Of a stretch of DNA of 64,000 bases, positions 40,075 through 51,759 are shown one piece after another. Origin of the DNA: Osedax fenrisi (Eukaryota > Annelida > Polychaeta > Sabellida > Siboglinidae); contig OZ025239.1 of NCBI GenBank assembly GCA_964019155.1, positions 94,087,705 through 94,151,704 of the forward strand, in the 5' to 3' direction. The position numbers were made by a program, and so were the translations under genes. How positions within the stretch are numbered: the stretch's first letter is position 1; each line of letters begins with the position of its first letter. The notes under the pieces were generated by a model. The model made no database searches and was not told the DNA's origin. It was given only the letters and a program-made list of their open reading frames with translations.

Positions 40075-40107
<33 letters not shown>

Positions 40108-43100
40108 CGTATACATGTTATACTAATTTTAGCCAGTTAGATTATTTAAAATATATACTTATAAATTAAATATAATTAGTTAAAATGTATAAAATAAGAG
40201 AAAAGTAAGAAAGCCCAAAATAATTTATTTTGGGCTTTGGCCAAAAATAAGTGGGCCTGTTTATACGTGATATATTTTTCAAATTTACATATAAAAAATA
40301 GAATAAGGAATAAATAGTTTGCAGTACAGATGGCGCAATTTATCATTAATTTCACAAATTAATTAGAGTGACATATCTTTGGTAAATGTTCTGATAATTG
40401 TATATAATATGAACTACAACTATTTATACCTTATAAGTAAATATACAATTATAAGTAAGCAAAATCATTATATATATATAGAAACCTTAGATTTTTTATA
40501 TCTTGATTTTTACTTCTCCAAAATGTATATGCATTATTGACCATTTCATTGACTACAAATAAATTGAAAATTATTATTACCATTTATTATTTAAAAAAAT
40601 AAATTAATAAAAAAATATATATATATTTATTACTTATATACTTCATATGTATCGTTTAATATTTAACTTCATAATTAATAGTTAATTACATTATTACATA
40701 CGTAAACCCACATAAACAAATATGAAAATTGTATTTAATCATATAGTTTATAATTAAAGTGAGAACTTGGACTTTATTCTAAAATTATACAAACTAATCG
40801 CAAATAATGCCAGATTTCTGCAAATAGAATTTGGATAATATGTTCTTTATTTTAATTCAATGATTTATTTAATTAAAATCCAAAATGTAGATATTCTATC
40901 ACACAAATATAATTCACTAGAAATAATTAGAATAATCACTAGTGATAATAGGTTATTCTAATCACTATCCTTTTCTACTTTAATATTGCAACATTATTTT
41001 CATTGTTTAAAGAATAGATATTATAATAATAAAATATTAATCTTCAATTATAAATAACATCATATATTTATTAAATATAATGATATGAATATTGTGTATT
41101 GTATTCTGAATATTTAATTTGTGCATTATTTTATCTTTAGTTTAATTGAAGATTATAATGGATTAACTTCAGAAACAAGCTTTAGCTAAGATGAAATATA
41201 CATATTCGAGGATTTAATACATTCTCGGGGTGATACCTCTACAACGTGCATTAGTACAGCATGTCTATATTACTGAGGGTGGATGCTTATAGCATGAACA
41301 GTTGTACAGTAGGGTAGCCCGTTTTGGTAACTTTTTTAGTTCTCTTCATATAAAAGTGCTATCTCGCTCGGAATAACAATTAATGATATCAATTATAGGC
41401 TCATTGTAAAATAAATGCAAATATTTCTTCATTAAAGTGCTTTCGTTTTACCAATATTAAATATTTGTTGTGGAAATTCATAAATATGTTTATTATGACA
41501 TTTATGACCTACTGTGAGCGAGCTAGCAAAACTTTCAAAAACCGGCTACCCTATTGTACAGTCTACAGTTGGATCAAGGCAATGTATCAACTGAGTGTCC
41601 AGCTGACCACCTGTCACGCTACAGCGATCACAGCCTAACAACTACACTCAGTGGTGGTGTCACCTAGTGGAATGTGTGATTTATTGAGGGAGTTCATGTC
41701 GTCTATGTGTTCTCTGGTGATCACCAGGTAGTGATGTTCGTGGTGAGGTCTGATGTCATTGACGATGATCACAGCGTCGTTCTGTGGTAGTGTTATGTCA
41801 TCATTAGTGATGCCGTAGTGTTATGTCATCGTTAGTGATGTGATGCTGTGGTGGAAGCAGCAGGAACTGTACGTCATCTAACTGTCATCTTTATTGATAA
41901 TGTAATCTAGATATATATATATATAATATTATATTTTGTCTATGATAAAGATATTATTTGTCCACCCTTTCGTTATGGAGATATTTGGTAAGCGAAGTTA
42001 GATTGCTATGATATTATCAACTATACTTCTAAATAGTGTGCTGAAGTAAGCGTATGGAAAGCAGAGATAAATAAAATCTCTGGATAATACTTATACGCAT
42101 ATAATTGAGTAATTATTATTAATTGTAACTTATTCAAAAGTAAATAATAACTATTTAGTCGCATTATGAATTAGCCATTTTAATGTAATAACAAAGTGGT
42201 GATTTTTAAAATAAGTATGATATTAAATATCAATATTGTATATATAATATATATATATTTAAATAATATAATGTATGATTCATACTATACTATAATACCT
42301 GAAACAATATATCATTATCCTCTTTTCCATTGACTATAGAACAGAATATGCAATCATTAGACATCTGTTGGATGACAAGAATATTATTTCTTATATTATT
42401 AATGATATTATAGTGGAAATTTGGTAGAAAACAGATATCAAATCAAGTACTAAGTATGATAATTTTGTTGTAATTAAATTATTGGTTATTAAATTTACTA
42501 TTCCAAATACTAGTTTGATCTATCTCTGCAAAGGTGATTTCTAGTAGTCCGAAATCAGAGACATTAATCTTACGCATCTGCTATTATATCCTCCTCCTCT
42601 CCTACCTATATTCAATCTCCTTCCGTCCTCTATATACCTCCTACTTCTACCACACCCTATATTCATCCCATACCTCGTAAACTTCAGCATAATAATATTC
42701 TTATTAACTTTTCACTTGTTATTGAACATTTAAATCCCTCTGATATGAATACTGATTTCATCTCATCAATACTTACCCACTTTTTATAGCCACATTTAAA
42801 TACCATAATTCCATTATACAGTTCTCTAATAAATCATTCTATGACATATTTTTCAGAAGATTTAGTTCCATTAAATATAATATCCGATAATCCCATCTAT
42901 ATGTACGAAACTCCCTACCTTACAAAAACTGTTTATTAGGTAAAATACTTTATCATGCTTATATATTGAAAATGACCCCTATAAATACTAAACCTATATT
43001 TAACACATATACAAATTCATTTGAAATACGACTTATATATAATTCTATTTACTGCGATCGCCTCTTTACGGAAGAAAGATACTTCGATAGGAGTACCAGT

Positions 43101-43128
43101 GACGATTCGTGGAAATGTGAAGTTTGCT
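37875..43128 (-). CDS. HINT3: HINT3-like histidine triad (HIT) protein, 5' exon missing
   Basis: HIT proteins of this branch hydrolyse adenosine phosphoramidates and acyl-adenylates. Exons in transcript order: 43053-43128, 41664-41781, 38614-38665, 38248-38371, 37875-37910; all phases agree and the last ends in TAG. Visible are FPRIVTGTP (where human HINT3 has CxFCRI), DAVIIVNDIRPHHEHHYLVI (human DLICFKDIKPAATHHYLVV), then LGFHVPPFNMIKHLHMHVLP with the HLHMH triad, and PNSYWFKLVD. About 135 residues are seen against 182 in human, because the N-terminal exon was not found; it should lie in 43130-44490. The 52-nt exon 38614-38665 rests on phase and signal fit more than similarity. The two Cys of CxFC are absent. 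Confidence 0.87.
38380..38520 (+). repeat. Minisatellite TATGATGTAATAGTGTTAG, degenerate
   Basis: Five to six imperfect about 20-bp units lie in HINT3 intron just upstream (minus sense) of the exon with the histidine triad. The unit shares TATGAT...TAGTGTTAG with the 14-mer array at 17695-17914. Confidence 0.75.
39428..40265. mobile_element. Putative 0.84-kb TIR element with GGCCAAAGC ends
   Basis: The left side has GGGCCAAAGCACCAAATAAA and TATTTTGGG; the right side carries the complementary order (CCCAAAATAA...TTGGGCTTTGGCC). Similarity extends over about 45 imperfect bases. No clear target duplication and no coding capacity. Confidence 0.45.
41310..41553. mobile_element. 244-bp hAT-like MITE with 8-bp TSD TTGTACAG
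   Basis: It starts TAGGGTAGCCCGTTTTGG and ends with the imperfect complement AAAACCGGCTACCCTA. TTGTACAG flanks it exactly (41302-41309 and 41554-41561). TIR type and 8-bp duplication fit hAT. It sits about 110 bp from a HINT3 exon. Confidence 0.8.
41782..43052. other. HINT3 intron between first two visible exons
   Basis: About 42590-42960 is pyrimidine-rich on the plus strand, with broken frames that look like a decayed retrotransposon or pseudogene, but no family motif could be recognised. The remainder is AT-rich. Confidence 0.4.
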
Positions 43129-44490
43129 CTACAATAAATATCTCCGAGATAAGCGGACCAAGATTTTAGTCTACACCACAAGAGGATCTGAATAACACAA
43201 ATGGTAAATACTTTTATTATAATATATATAGTCTATTTATTAATTCAATTTAGTCCATACTATGCACGAATAATTATAGTTTATTATGAATACACTCTAT
43301 GCATTTAGTGAGTTCTATTGATCACCCTCAATAATATTCGTTCAGTATATTTAATGAAGCGTACTACATCGGACGTATAGACTTGATTAAATCTCGCATT
43401 TATTAGATATCAATTATAGATTATCTAATCTTACCTGATTACCTAATTATTAGATACTAATTGAATATTATTAAAGAAATACTAAGAGTTATGAATTTAT
43501 AATAATTTACAACAATGTATATTATTTATTAAACGGACGTATATTAAAACAGAACACAAGATCGCCAATGAAGAATATACATCAAATTTATATTTTATAA
43601 TATTAATTAACTGAAATATAACATATGTAATAAAAAGAATGCTGAATATGATTATATTTTTATTAAAATAAACTGTCTACATAGTTTTAAAAATACAGAA
43701 CAAGTTATTTTACATAGTCTACGTGTGTCATGTATTTACTTATACCTGTCCCCCATTTACCTGCACCCGTACAAGTATATGCTTTTTGAGTGGTCCAGTT
43801 GTATCCGATATTTGTATTGTATTAGATATATATTATTTAAATAAATAAATATTATTATTATATATAATATGTATATAATTATTATAATACTTATAATTAT
43901 AATAATATAATAATTATATATAATAATTATAATAATTATTTAATAATAATAATTATAATAATTATTTAATAATTATTATAATGAACCTTATTAGTGTTTA
44001 TATTATAGTAGATATTAATATAACAGCTCAATTATATACAGAATAGAATAGACTAGTTTTAATACAATTTATATAAATAGGCCAATAATTTATTTATAGT
44101 AATAATAGGGTAATGATACCTAATTAATTTAATTTCACGGAAAAGATTTGATTATAGATAATAGTTGGTATTTAATTTGAATTAGGGTTAAAGTTCATAT
44201 CATTATTATTCAATAGGGGATTCAGTAAATATTCAAAGATTTTAATAAATCAAATCAAATATAATTATATATATTATAACATCAGAATTTACTCCAAAAG
44301 AATGTTTATTGATATATATGTAATCTAGTATATGTTCACAATAATTTAAATTTACTGAACACATATATATGTATATATATACATATCTGATTTTCTTAAA
44401 TTGTATGTTGATTAATGATCTTTTATTAATAATAAAATAGAATTTTAATATATTAAATTTATATAAATAAATAATTTGATAAATGTAAAC
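43129..44490. promoter_or_regulatory. Divergent region between HINT3 and RNF146
   Basis: HINT3 (-) and RNF146 (+) point away from each other here, so the interval should contain the HINT3 first exon and both promoters. No ATG-bearing HINT3 exon with a matching phase could be identified. AT palindromic runs (AATAATTATAATAATTATT-like) occupy about 43850-43980. Confidence 0.4.
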
Positions 44491-46710
44491 ATGAGTCAAA
44501 ATAGTGAATTAGAATGCTCAATTTGCCTTCAAATTTGTGTCCAACCAGTTCAACTCCCATGCACTCATGTATTCTGTTACTTGTGCATGAAAGGTATTGC
44601 TCAGCGTAATAGAAAATGTGCCCTGTGTCGAGTGGATATCCCTCAAGATTTTATGCAAAATCCGAAACTGATTGATCAGGTATTATCACTATTTAAATTA
44701 GTTGCAATATATCAACTATATATTATTTCTTATTTTATAATAAAAAATAATATCGGATGATGTGAACAAGTGTGATATCGACATGCTTCATATAAATACG
44801 AAGGATGTCGATTTCAAATCGGATTTGTAATATTAAATATTATATTTATTAAATAATTTGATATACGATACTCTTAAACATTATTAATTTAATTATATAA
44901 ATAATTATCATAATGATTATGAAATTCATATACGTTTTAGACTATAGAACATGAACAAATTATTAATTTTATTTATATTATAATAATGGTTACCTGGTAC
45001 AGTAAATACTGTAAATATTATCATAACGATTATGGTATTGTTATAATATATAATCCATCCAATACCACCTACACTGCCTCCGCTTAATCCGACGCTCCAT
45101 TCCCCTCCCCATCGCTATTACCATTGCCTCCTCCTACACTATCCCCCTATTCGACTATTGCAACTCCCTACTCTTTAACCTCCCTGAATACAAACTCTTC
45201 AAACTACAGCGACTCCAAAACACTGAAGTTCGCTGTGTCTATTTACTTCCCCGTCGTTCTTCTGACTTCATTACACCTCTCCTAAAACAACTACACTGGC
45301 TGCCAGTCCCCTACCGCATAAAGTACAAACTCTCCCTGACTATCCACAAAGCTATTCACCACAACTTCCCTGACTACCTTGCCTTCCTCCTACATCTATA
45401 CACACCCATCACTCCACTCCAGACCCGTTCCTCTAACACCTTTATCCTTAACACTCCCCATCTATACAAACTCCACTCTTCCAATATACGCTCCTTTGCC
45501 CTCTCTGCCCCTTACCACTGGACCTCCCTACCCAATCACCTACGAACAAATACATCAACTCCCTCCTTTAAACGCCACCTTAAGACTAATGCTAACAAAT
45601 TGATAAACAAAAAAAAGCGAAAAAGCCAAAAGCCATAATAATTATATAGTATATCAATTATATTATATAATTTATATACTATATAATACCATTATTATAA
45701 TCAAAATTAAATTAATATTTTTCTAGTTCTAGAGTCTAGAACGTATATGAATTTCATAAACATTATGATAATTATTTATATAATAATAATTATTCCTATA
45801 TATTTATTTATGATCGATAATCATGCCAATCACCGGTTATTGTATGGAACATATATACATATGTATATATTCAATAATATATTATGAGAATATTGTTAGT
45901 TTGAAATTCTTTACCACAATGACTAATTACATATCTGAGTCATAATTATTAGATTATCACATGTTGTATACTATAATGTTAATTCATATTTATCATGTAT
46001 TATATATACATATTATGATGAAATCAGTTTTAAAATATTAATTTTTAGAATCATACCATTATAATATTAACTATTCATATTCACATATTTATACGCAGTT
46101 ATATAGACAACTAGAATTGAAGTAACACGTTAATGTAGAACTCCAAACTCGCATAGTTTACTAATCCTTTTTATTCTAGAACTCTGGTATACACGTAAAC
46201 AACAGTAGGTAAACTGAATATTAAAAAATAATATACTTATTATTAAAAAAATATAAAGTTGAAATTAACAATTTCACAAATAACTAGCATTGAAAGTTAT
46301 GCCGAATCAGCACAACAGATAATTACATAATTACAAAATAAGTATCGTACGACTGCAATACATTTCACCACACAGTCACCAACCATCTATTGTATACATT
46401 AACCGTACGAAACCTTCCTTTACATCAACTCAACGGCACATATTCACGCATGCATTACATATCTTCATCTTAATACACACATAACATTGGTTGAGTATAA
46501 TACATCACATGTGACCTAGATGTATACCTTCAAGCTGATATACTATCTATCGCTGTGTTGTTCGTGTAATGTGTTCTTTGCTAGAAGTACGTACCTATCT
46601 ATGTTGTTAGGGGACGTCTTACACGTGTCTTACATGTACATCTCGTATACAATGTATACTATACTATACTATACATACACTAATAGGTATATGACTTAGT
46701 GTTGTATACA

Positions 46711-46772
<62 letters not shown>

Positions 46773-49700
46773 GTATATAAATATTTATTTGAGTATATTT
46801 AATAAATATTATTTATATACAAATATTTATTTCAATATAAATCTATATATATGTTGTCGCGTTTCCGCAAAGATAGTTCACAATCAGGTTATACGTTTTA
46901 TTACGAAGAGAACAAGAACCCCGTACTATAAACATGGGTATTATACATATTAATATTGAATTATATTTACAAGTCATTACGTTACCTTTTAGTATCAACA
47001 GATATTAATATATATAATATAATATATAATGTTAACGTTAATAATGTTAAAACAATAATTCGTAGTAGATAATGTAAATGATTTTATACGACTGTGTTGC
47101 ATCGAGTGTAAGCATTCACTGTAGCAATGTATAAATATCCTGTCATCCAGGCATTCGAATAACAACATTTAATATATAAAAACAGTTAATCTATCAGACG
47201 CCACGCCCCCTTCTTTACAAATATAAAATCAAATCTAATTCCAATCAACAGTTATAATTATAATTGTACATTACCAAAAACATCCATTTCTATATTACAT
47301 AATAATGTTCACATTTCTCATTCCCACATATATACACACATACATTCTATCATAATTACCACTAGTATACCATACTACATTCTATCATAATTACCACTAG
47401 TATACCATACTACATATATATTTATACATGTAAATGTGTATATATATCTTTTTGTATATGTTACATATTAGGGTAGTGTGCGACATGTTCGTTGTGTTCC
47501 TCGGTTACGCAGCAAACAAACATACCAGTGGTGAACACACACACACACGCGCGCACACACACACTCCAGTATACACACATATACAAACATATTCAAACAC
47601 ATACATACAAACATATTCAAACACATCTACTCTCATACCTACAACCCAACATGCGCACACATGCATAAACACATACATAAACACATACATAAACACATAC
47701 TGAGATACACACAAACACACATACTCACAAATACACACACCCACACACACCTCCTACAGTAGATACCCCTTAGAATAACAATAACTTAGGTATGTTTACA
47801 CACTCTCTCATACTATCAGGAATAAAACTACAACACTTATAGTTAGCTTATGCTCCCTAAAATATACTAGTCCAAGTAATAATAGATATCCACAGCTACA
47901 TCTACATCTACATCTACATCCATATCCATATCCACAGCTACATCTACATCTACATCCATATCTATATATACATTACACGCCTATATTCATATATATGCAG
48001 GTTGGCGGTATAAATATATATCAAGTAGTAATCAATGATTACTAATCATGTATTGTAGACAGGGCTGGGTTAAATATCATTATTGGATACAAATATTTAT
48101 ATAATTTATTATTCAAATACAAATAAACTTTATTAAATACAAATGCAAAATTAGAATAAAAATTAGATATCATAATGATATATTATAATTTGAATACGTT
48201 TTGGATATAATATTTTTAAAGGCACGTCTAAATTGTAAGTACAATATATAAAAAAATATTTTATATTAGGTTTTATCATGTCTCTATATGAAATACAACT
48301 TATAAAATAACATCTGTATATTCACACGATACATACAATATATTGTTAAATTTCTAAAGTTCTAGTTAATTAATAATTACATATATTTTGATAGTGTATT
48401 TCATCAAATACAAATATATTTCTGATTAATAATTCAAATAGAAATATAAAGACACTAAATCAATGTATTTGAACGCTTGTGTACATCAATACCCTCTATT
48501 ACTTGCAGAGAACAATACCTAATAGCATGATTCTCTATAGATGTACATGTTTTCCCAGTTAACTTTATTAGTCGACATTGCTCATTCTATTAACATTACT
48601 CCTGTGCCCCTCTTTACGTCCACCCTTGCCCCATTGTTATACCCCACATTACACACATTACTCCCTGCCCCTAATTAACCCCCCATTAACATTACCCCCA
48701 CCCTACCCCCCCATTACACCTCCATTACACCCCGTCAATTAACATTACCCCCACCCTACCCCCATTACACCCGCCCCCCCCTCCTGCCTCTAATTAACCC
48801 CCCATTAACATTAACCCCACCCTACCCCCATTACACCCGCCCCCCTCCTGCCCCTAATTAACCCCCCATTAACATTACCCCCACCCTACCCCCCATTACC
48901 CCCACCCTACCCCCATTACCCCTACACTACCCCCATTACACCCCCCCTACCCCCATTACACCAGCCCCCCCTCCTGCCTCTAATTAACCCCCCATTAACA
49001 TTAACCCCACCCTACCCCCATTACACCCGCCCCCCTCCTGCCCCTAATTAATCCCCCATTAACATTACCCCCACCCTACCCCCATTACCCCTACACTACT
49101 CCCATTACACCCCCCCTACCCCCATTACACCCGCCCCCCTCCTGCCCCTAATTAACCCCCATTAACATTACCCCACCCTAACCCCCGCCGCCCCCCTCCT
49201 GCAGACCTGCACCTCATCCACAGAGCAGCAGCAGACGCAGGTGTTCGATGACGGATACCAGTGGTACTACGAGGGGGCTAACGGGTGGTGGCGCTACGAC
49301 ACCCGTACCAGCGTAGACATTGAGGCCGCCTACAAGGTAGACAGTAAGTCTAGCGTCGACCTCATGATCGCTGGATACATGTACTCCGTCGACTTCAACA
49401 CTATGATTCAGGTATAGTATTGGTCAATGTAGTGGTGGTGGTCAGTGTAGTAGTAGTGGTCAATGTAGTAGTGGTCAGTGTAGTAGTGGTCAGTGTAGTA
49501 GTGGTCAGTGTAGTAGTGGTCAATGTAGTAGTGGTGGTCAGTGTAGTGGTGGTGGTCAGTGTAGTGGTGGTCAATGTAGTAGTGGTCAGTGTAGTAGTGG
49601 TCAGTGTAGTAGTGGTCAGTGTAGTAGTGGTCAGTGTAGTAGTGGTCAGTGTAGTAGTGGTCAGTGTAGTAGTGGTGGTCAGTGTAGTGGTGGTGGTCAG

Positions 49701-51082
49701 TGTAGTGGTGGTCAATGTAGTAGTGGTCAGTGTAGTAGTGGTCAGTGTAGTAGTGGTCAGTGTAGTAGTGGTCAGTGTAGTGATCAATGTAGTGGACATT
49801 TACTTTGTGCTCTAACTAGTTATTCACTAAGTTATATCCACTTCTCACCAATAAATTATCATTAAAGGGGTTTCACACCAACTCGAACGCAATTATTAAC
49901 TCTAATTATTAGAGGTTAAAGTTTAACTATATTATTTAAATATCCGTAAAAGGGTTTTACACCTAATTTATAGAGTTAATAATAGCGTTCGAGTTGGTGT
50001 GAAACCCCTTTTATACACTATTCTGCGTAATACATTGATTTAGTATATGTCATTACAATTCATAGAATGTGTGTGTTAAGTATACGACGAGGAGGAGGAG
50101 GAGGAGAGTTGCATTCCTCCTCGTACACCTATTGTATGCTATTCTGTTTATCTCATTAACATCATTGCAGTATTAACCCATTGACATACATAGCCTGCAC
50201 TGCTTACTTTGATCTCTATGAAGTTTTAATTAGACTCTTTCATATTCGATACACAACCCTATATATGTGTCACGTATATAGGATAGTGTATGCTTACATT
50301 GTATGTGTGTCTGTACTGTGAGCTAAAGTCGTGTAGTGGTTGTATTTAACACATCAATGTTCCGCAGCACTATTAAGTAGACCAATGTTCACTTTCGCCT
50401 ATAAATCTCTCCTAGGTAATCCATTCATACTACCTGTTCTATATATATATAATCATTAACAACGTTCACACTTATTTGCTTATTATGCAGAATATATATT
50501 GTTGTTTTAAGAATTGCAAATGAGTGAATTCTAGTTTATGAGTGTTGTACTGCAGAGGAGATTTATGTGTGGTTTTAAAATGTTCTATACAATTATCAGT
50601 ATTGCATTGGGTTCTATTAGTGGTGTATAATTGTAATTAGGAATCATAGACTTTATACGTGATCAAGCAATACTTCAAAGTAATCGAGCATATCTCTTTA
50701 GCCACACACACATATGATTACGATACAAAGTTATTATTGAATAGAATCTGCTTACACTGCGAATAACTTGCTATCACGCTCACACACACACACACACACT
50801 GGTCGTTATGTTTCATATTTACGAGGCTGTAACATTATGAGGTCATTGACAGGTTAAGTGTGTAGGCATGAGTCACCTTACCACAGTAGGCGGGTATTAA
50901 AGTGGGGCTAGTAACATGTCGCTTACTATTATCATAACATTGTTGTAAATATTAATGAATATATTATTATTATTATTAACATACGATTATTGCTTACTAC
51001 GTACTGTTATTATAGCTTCCTTGTAATCAATAATCATTAAACTATGTGACTGCTTTATCATAACCCTTTATGTAGTATATAA

Positions 51083-51126
<44 letters not shown>

Positions 51127-51584
51127 ATATACATACCTATACACACATCTATACTGTTTTTAATACGATATTCTAATAATTATCACTAATCACCTATACC
51201 ATTACTTATACCATCACATCTACTACCACCACCATCACCACCACTACCATCATCTATACCATCACCCCTACTACCAATATCATCACCTATACCTTCACCC
51301 CTACTGCCACCACCACCACCACCACTACCACCACAACCACCACTACCACCACCACCACCACCACTATCATCATCATAGTTATACACTACACCCCCCCATC
51401 AATTACCACCCAGGCAAGAGTGGGGTCGTTGTCAAGGCGACGGAGGATAAAGAGAGATGTCGCCACTATCGAGGACTGTAAAGGTGTCGCCGGTGTCACC
51501 TTCACCCCCACACACACCCCCACCCCCACCCCCGCTCACACCGCCACCATCAATGCACCCACAGTCACCCCCACCCCTCAATAA
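44491..51584 (+). CDS. RNF146: E3 ubiquitin ligase RNF146 (RING + WWE), short form
   Basis: RNF146 (Iduna) binds poly(ADP-ribose) through its WWE domain and ubiquitylates PARylated proteins such as axin and tankyrase. Exons 44491-44679, 49205-49411 and 51414-51584 join in phase 0 to 188 residues. Residues 8-47 are a C3HC4 RING (CSICLQICVQP, CTHVFCYLCMKG, CALCRVDIPQDF). Exon 2 is the WWE domain (YQWYYEGANGWWRYD, then LMIAGYMYSVDF). Exon 3 has the basic RRRRIKRD, matching GRRRKIKRD of human RNF146, then KGVAG and a Thr/Pro-rich tail. Human RNF146 has 359 residues; the long acidic C-terminus is missing here. ATG 44491 is used because an upstream ATG at 44483 is followed at once by TAA. Confidence 0.94.
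45060..45638 (+). mobile_element. LINE 3' fragment (CR1/L2-like ORF2 C-terminus)
   Basis: One open frame from about 45129 to the TAA at 45636-45638 encodes the tail of a CR1/L2-type polyprotein: FDYCNSLLFNLPE, KLQRLQN, ITPLLKQLHWLPVPYRIKYK, RSFALSAPYHWTSLP and SFKRHLKTN. No in-frame ATG exists, so it is a 5'-truncated copy. Intact reading over about 170 codons suggests it is younger than the LINE at 1-4080. Confidence 0.85.
48600..49204 (+). repeat. C-rich repeat sharing the RNF146 exon 2 polypyrimidine tract
   Basis: Units of roughly 60 bp combine CCGCCCCCCTCCTGC, C-T-AATTAACCCCCCATTAAC and ACCCTACCCCCATTACA. The last unit ends CCTCCTGCAG and serves as the exon 2 acceptor; in earlier units CTCCTGC is followed by CTCTAATT or CCCTAATT, so the AG is missing. 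Confidence 0.88.
49419..49795 (+). repeat. 15-bp minisatellite GTAGTAGTGGTCAGT after RNF146 exon 2
   Basis: The array begins about 8 bases after the exon 2 donor GTATAG. Units vary by GTG insertions and by CAGT/CAAT. Long ORFs on both strands (Val/Ser-rich, Thr/Leu-rich) come from the repeat. Confidence 0.93.
49865..50010. mobile_element. PIF/Harbinger-type MITE, TSD TTA (MITE-H copy 2)
   Basis: 146 bp bounded by AAGGGGTTTCACACCAACTC and its complement, flanked by TTA at 49862-49864 and 50011-50013. The left 90 bases are nearly identical to the copy at 6830, implying recent common origin. Confidence 0.85.
50011..51413. other. Rest of RNF146 intron 2
   Basis: AT-rich with a (TA)n array at about 51087-51122 and an imperfect (CCA/TCA)n tract at about 51186-51380 just before the exon 3 acceptor. 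A GAGGAGGAGG stretch with an inverted partner sits near 50085-50125. No exon seen. Confidence 0.65.
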
Positions 51585-51753
51585 TGCACACACACGCACT
51601 CACCACTAACTCATTGATGTCGTTGTTGTATTATTACTTTATCAAATGTATTAACGTATATATTGTATATGTATATAATATATATATTATACACTTATAC
51701 AATTACAATTAATTCTTTTTTAACACGTATTAATAGTTATAATTTTGTACATA

Positions 51754-51759
51754 AATAAA
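51754..51759 (+). terminator. Candidate RNF146 polyadenylation signal
   Basis: AATAAA lies 170 bases after the RNF146 stop codon; no earlier canonical hexamer was noticed. Confidence 0.45.

Larger units (their letters stand above)
38666..41663. other. HINT3 intron with nested transposon remnants
   Basis: AT-rich. A terminus GCAAAGATATGTCACTT at about 39115 and its inverted partner AGTGACATATCTTTGG at about 40370 resemble MITE-X ends. Inside lies a second inverted pair around 39433-39475 and 40213-40258 (GGGCCAAAG / CTTTGGCC). A hAT-like MITE is at 41310-41553. Confidence 0.5.
44680..49204. other. RNF146 intron 1 (4.5 kb)
   Basis: Contains a LINE 3' fragment (45060-45638), TA runs around 46710-46770, a CA-rich tract (about 47538-47750), a CATCTA-type hexamer repeat near 47893-47960, and a C-rich repeat ahead of the acceptor (48600-49204). 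No exon seen in between. Confidence 0.6.

Noticed and set aside
42590..42960. Pyrimidine-rich stretch with protein-like fragments
   Set aside because: Frames are broken and no family motif is visible, so it is not called a gene.
48060..48480. CAGGGCTGGGTTAAATA, which resembles a hAT left end
   Set aside because: No inverted partner or target duplication was found nearby.
49401..49815. Overlapping 130-codon ORFs (Val/Ser and Thr/Leu repeats)
   Set aside because: Products of the 15-bp minisatellite in RNF146 intron 2.
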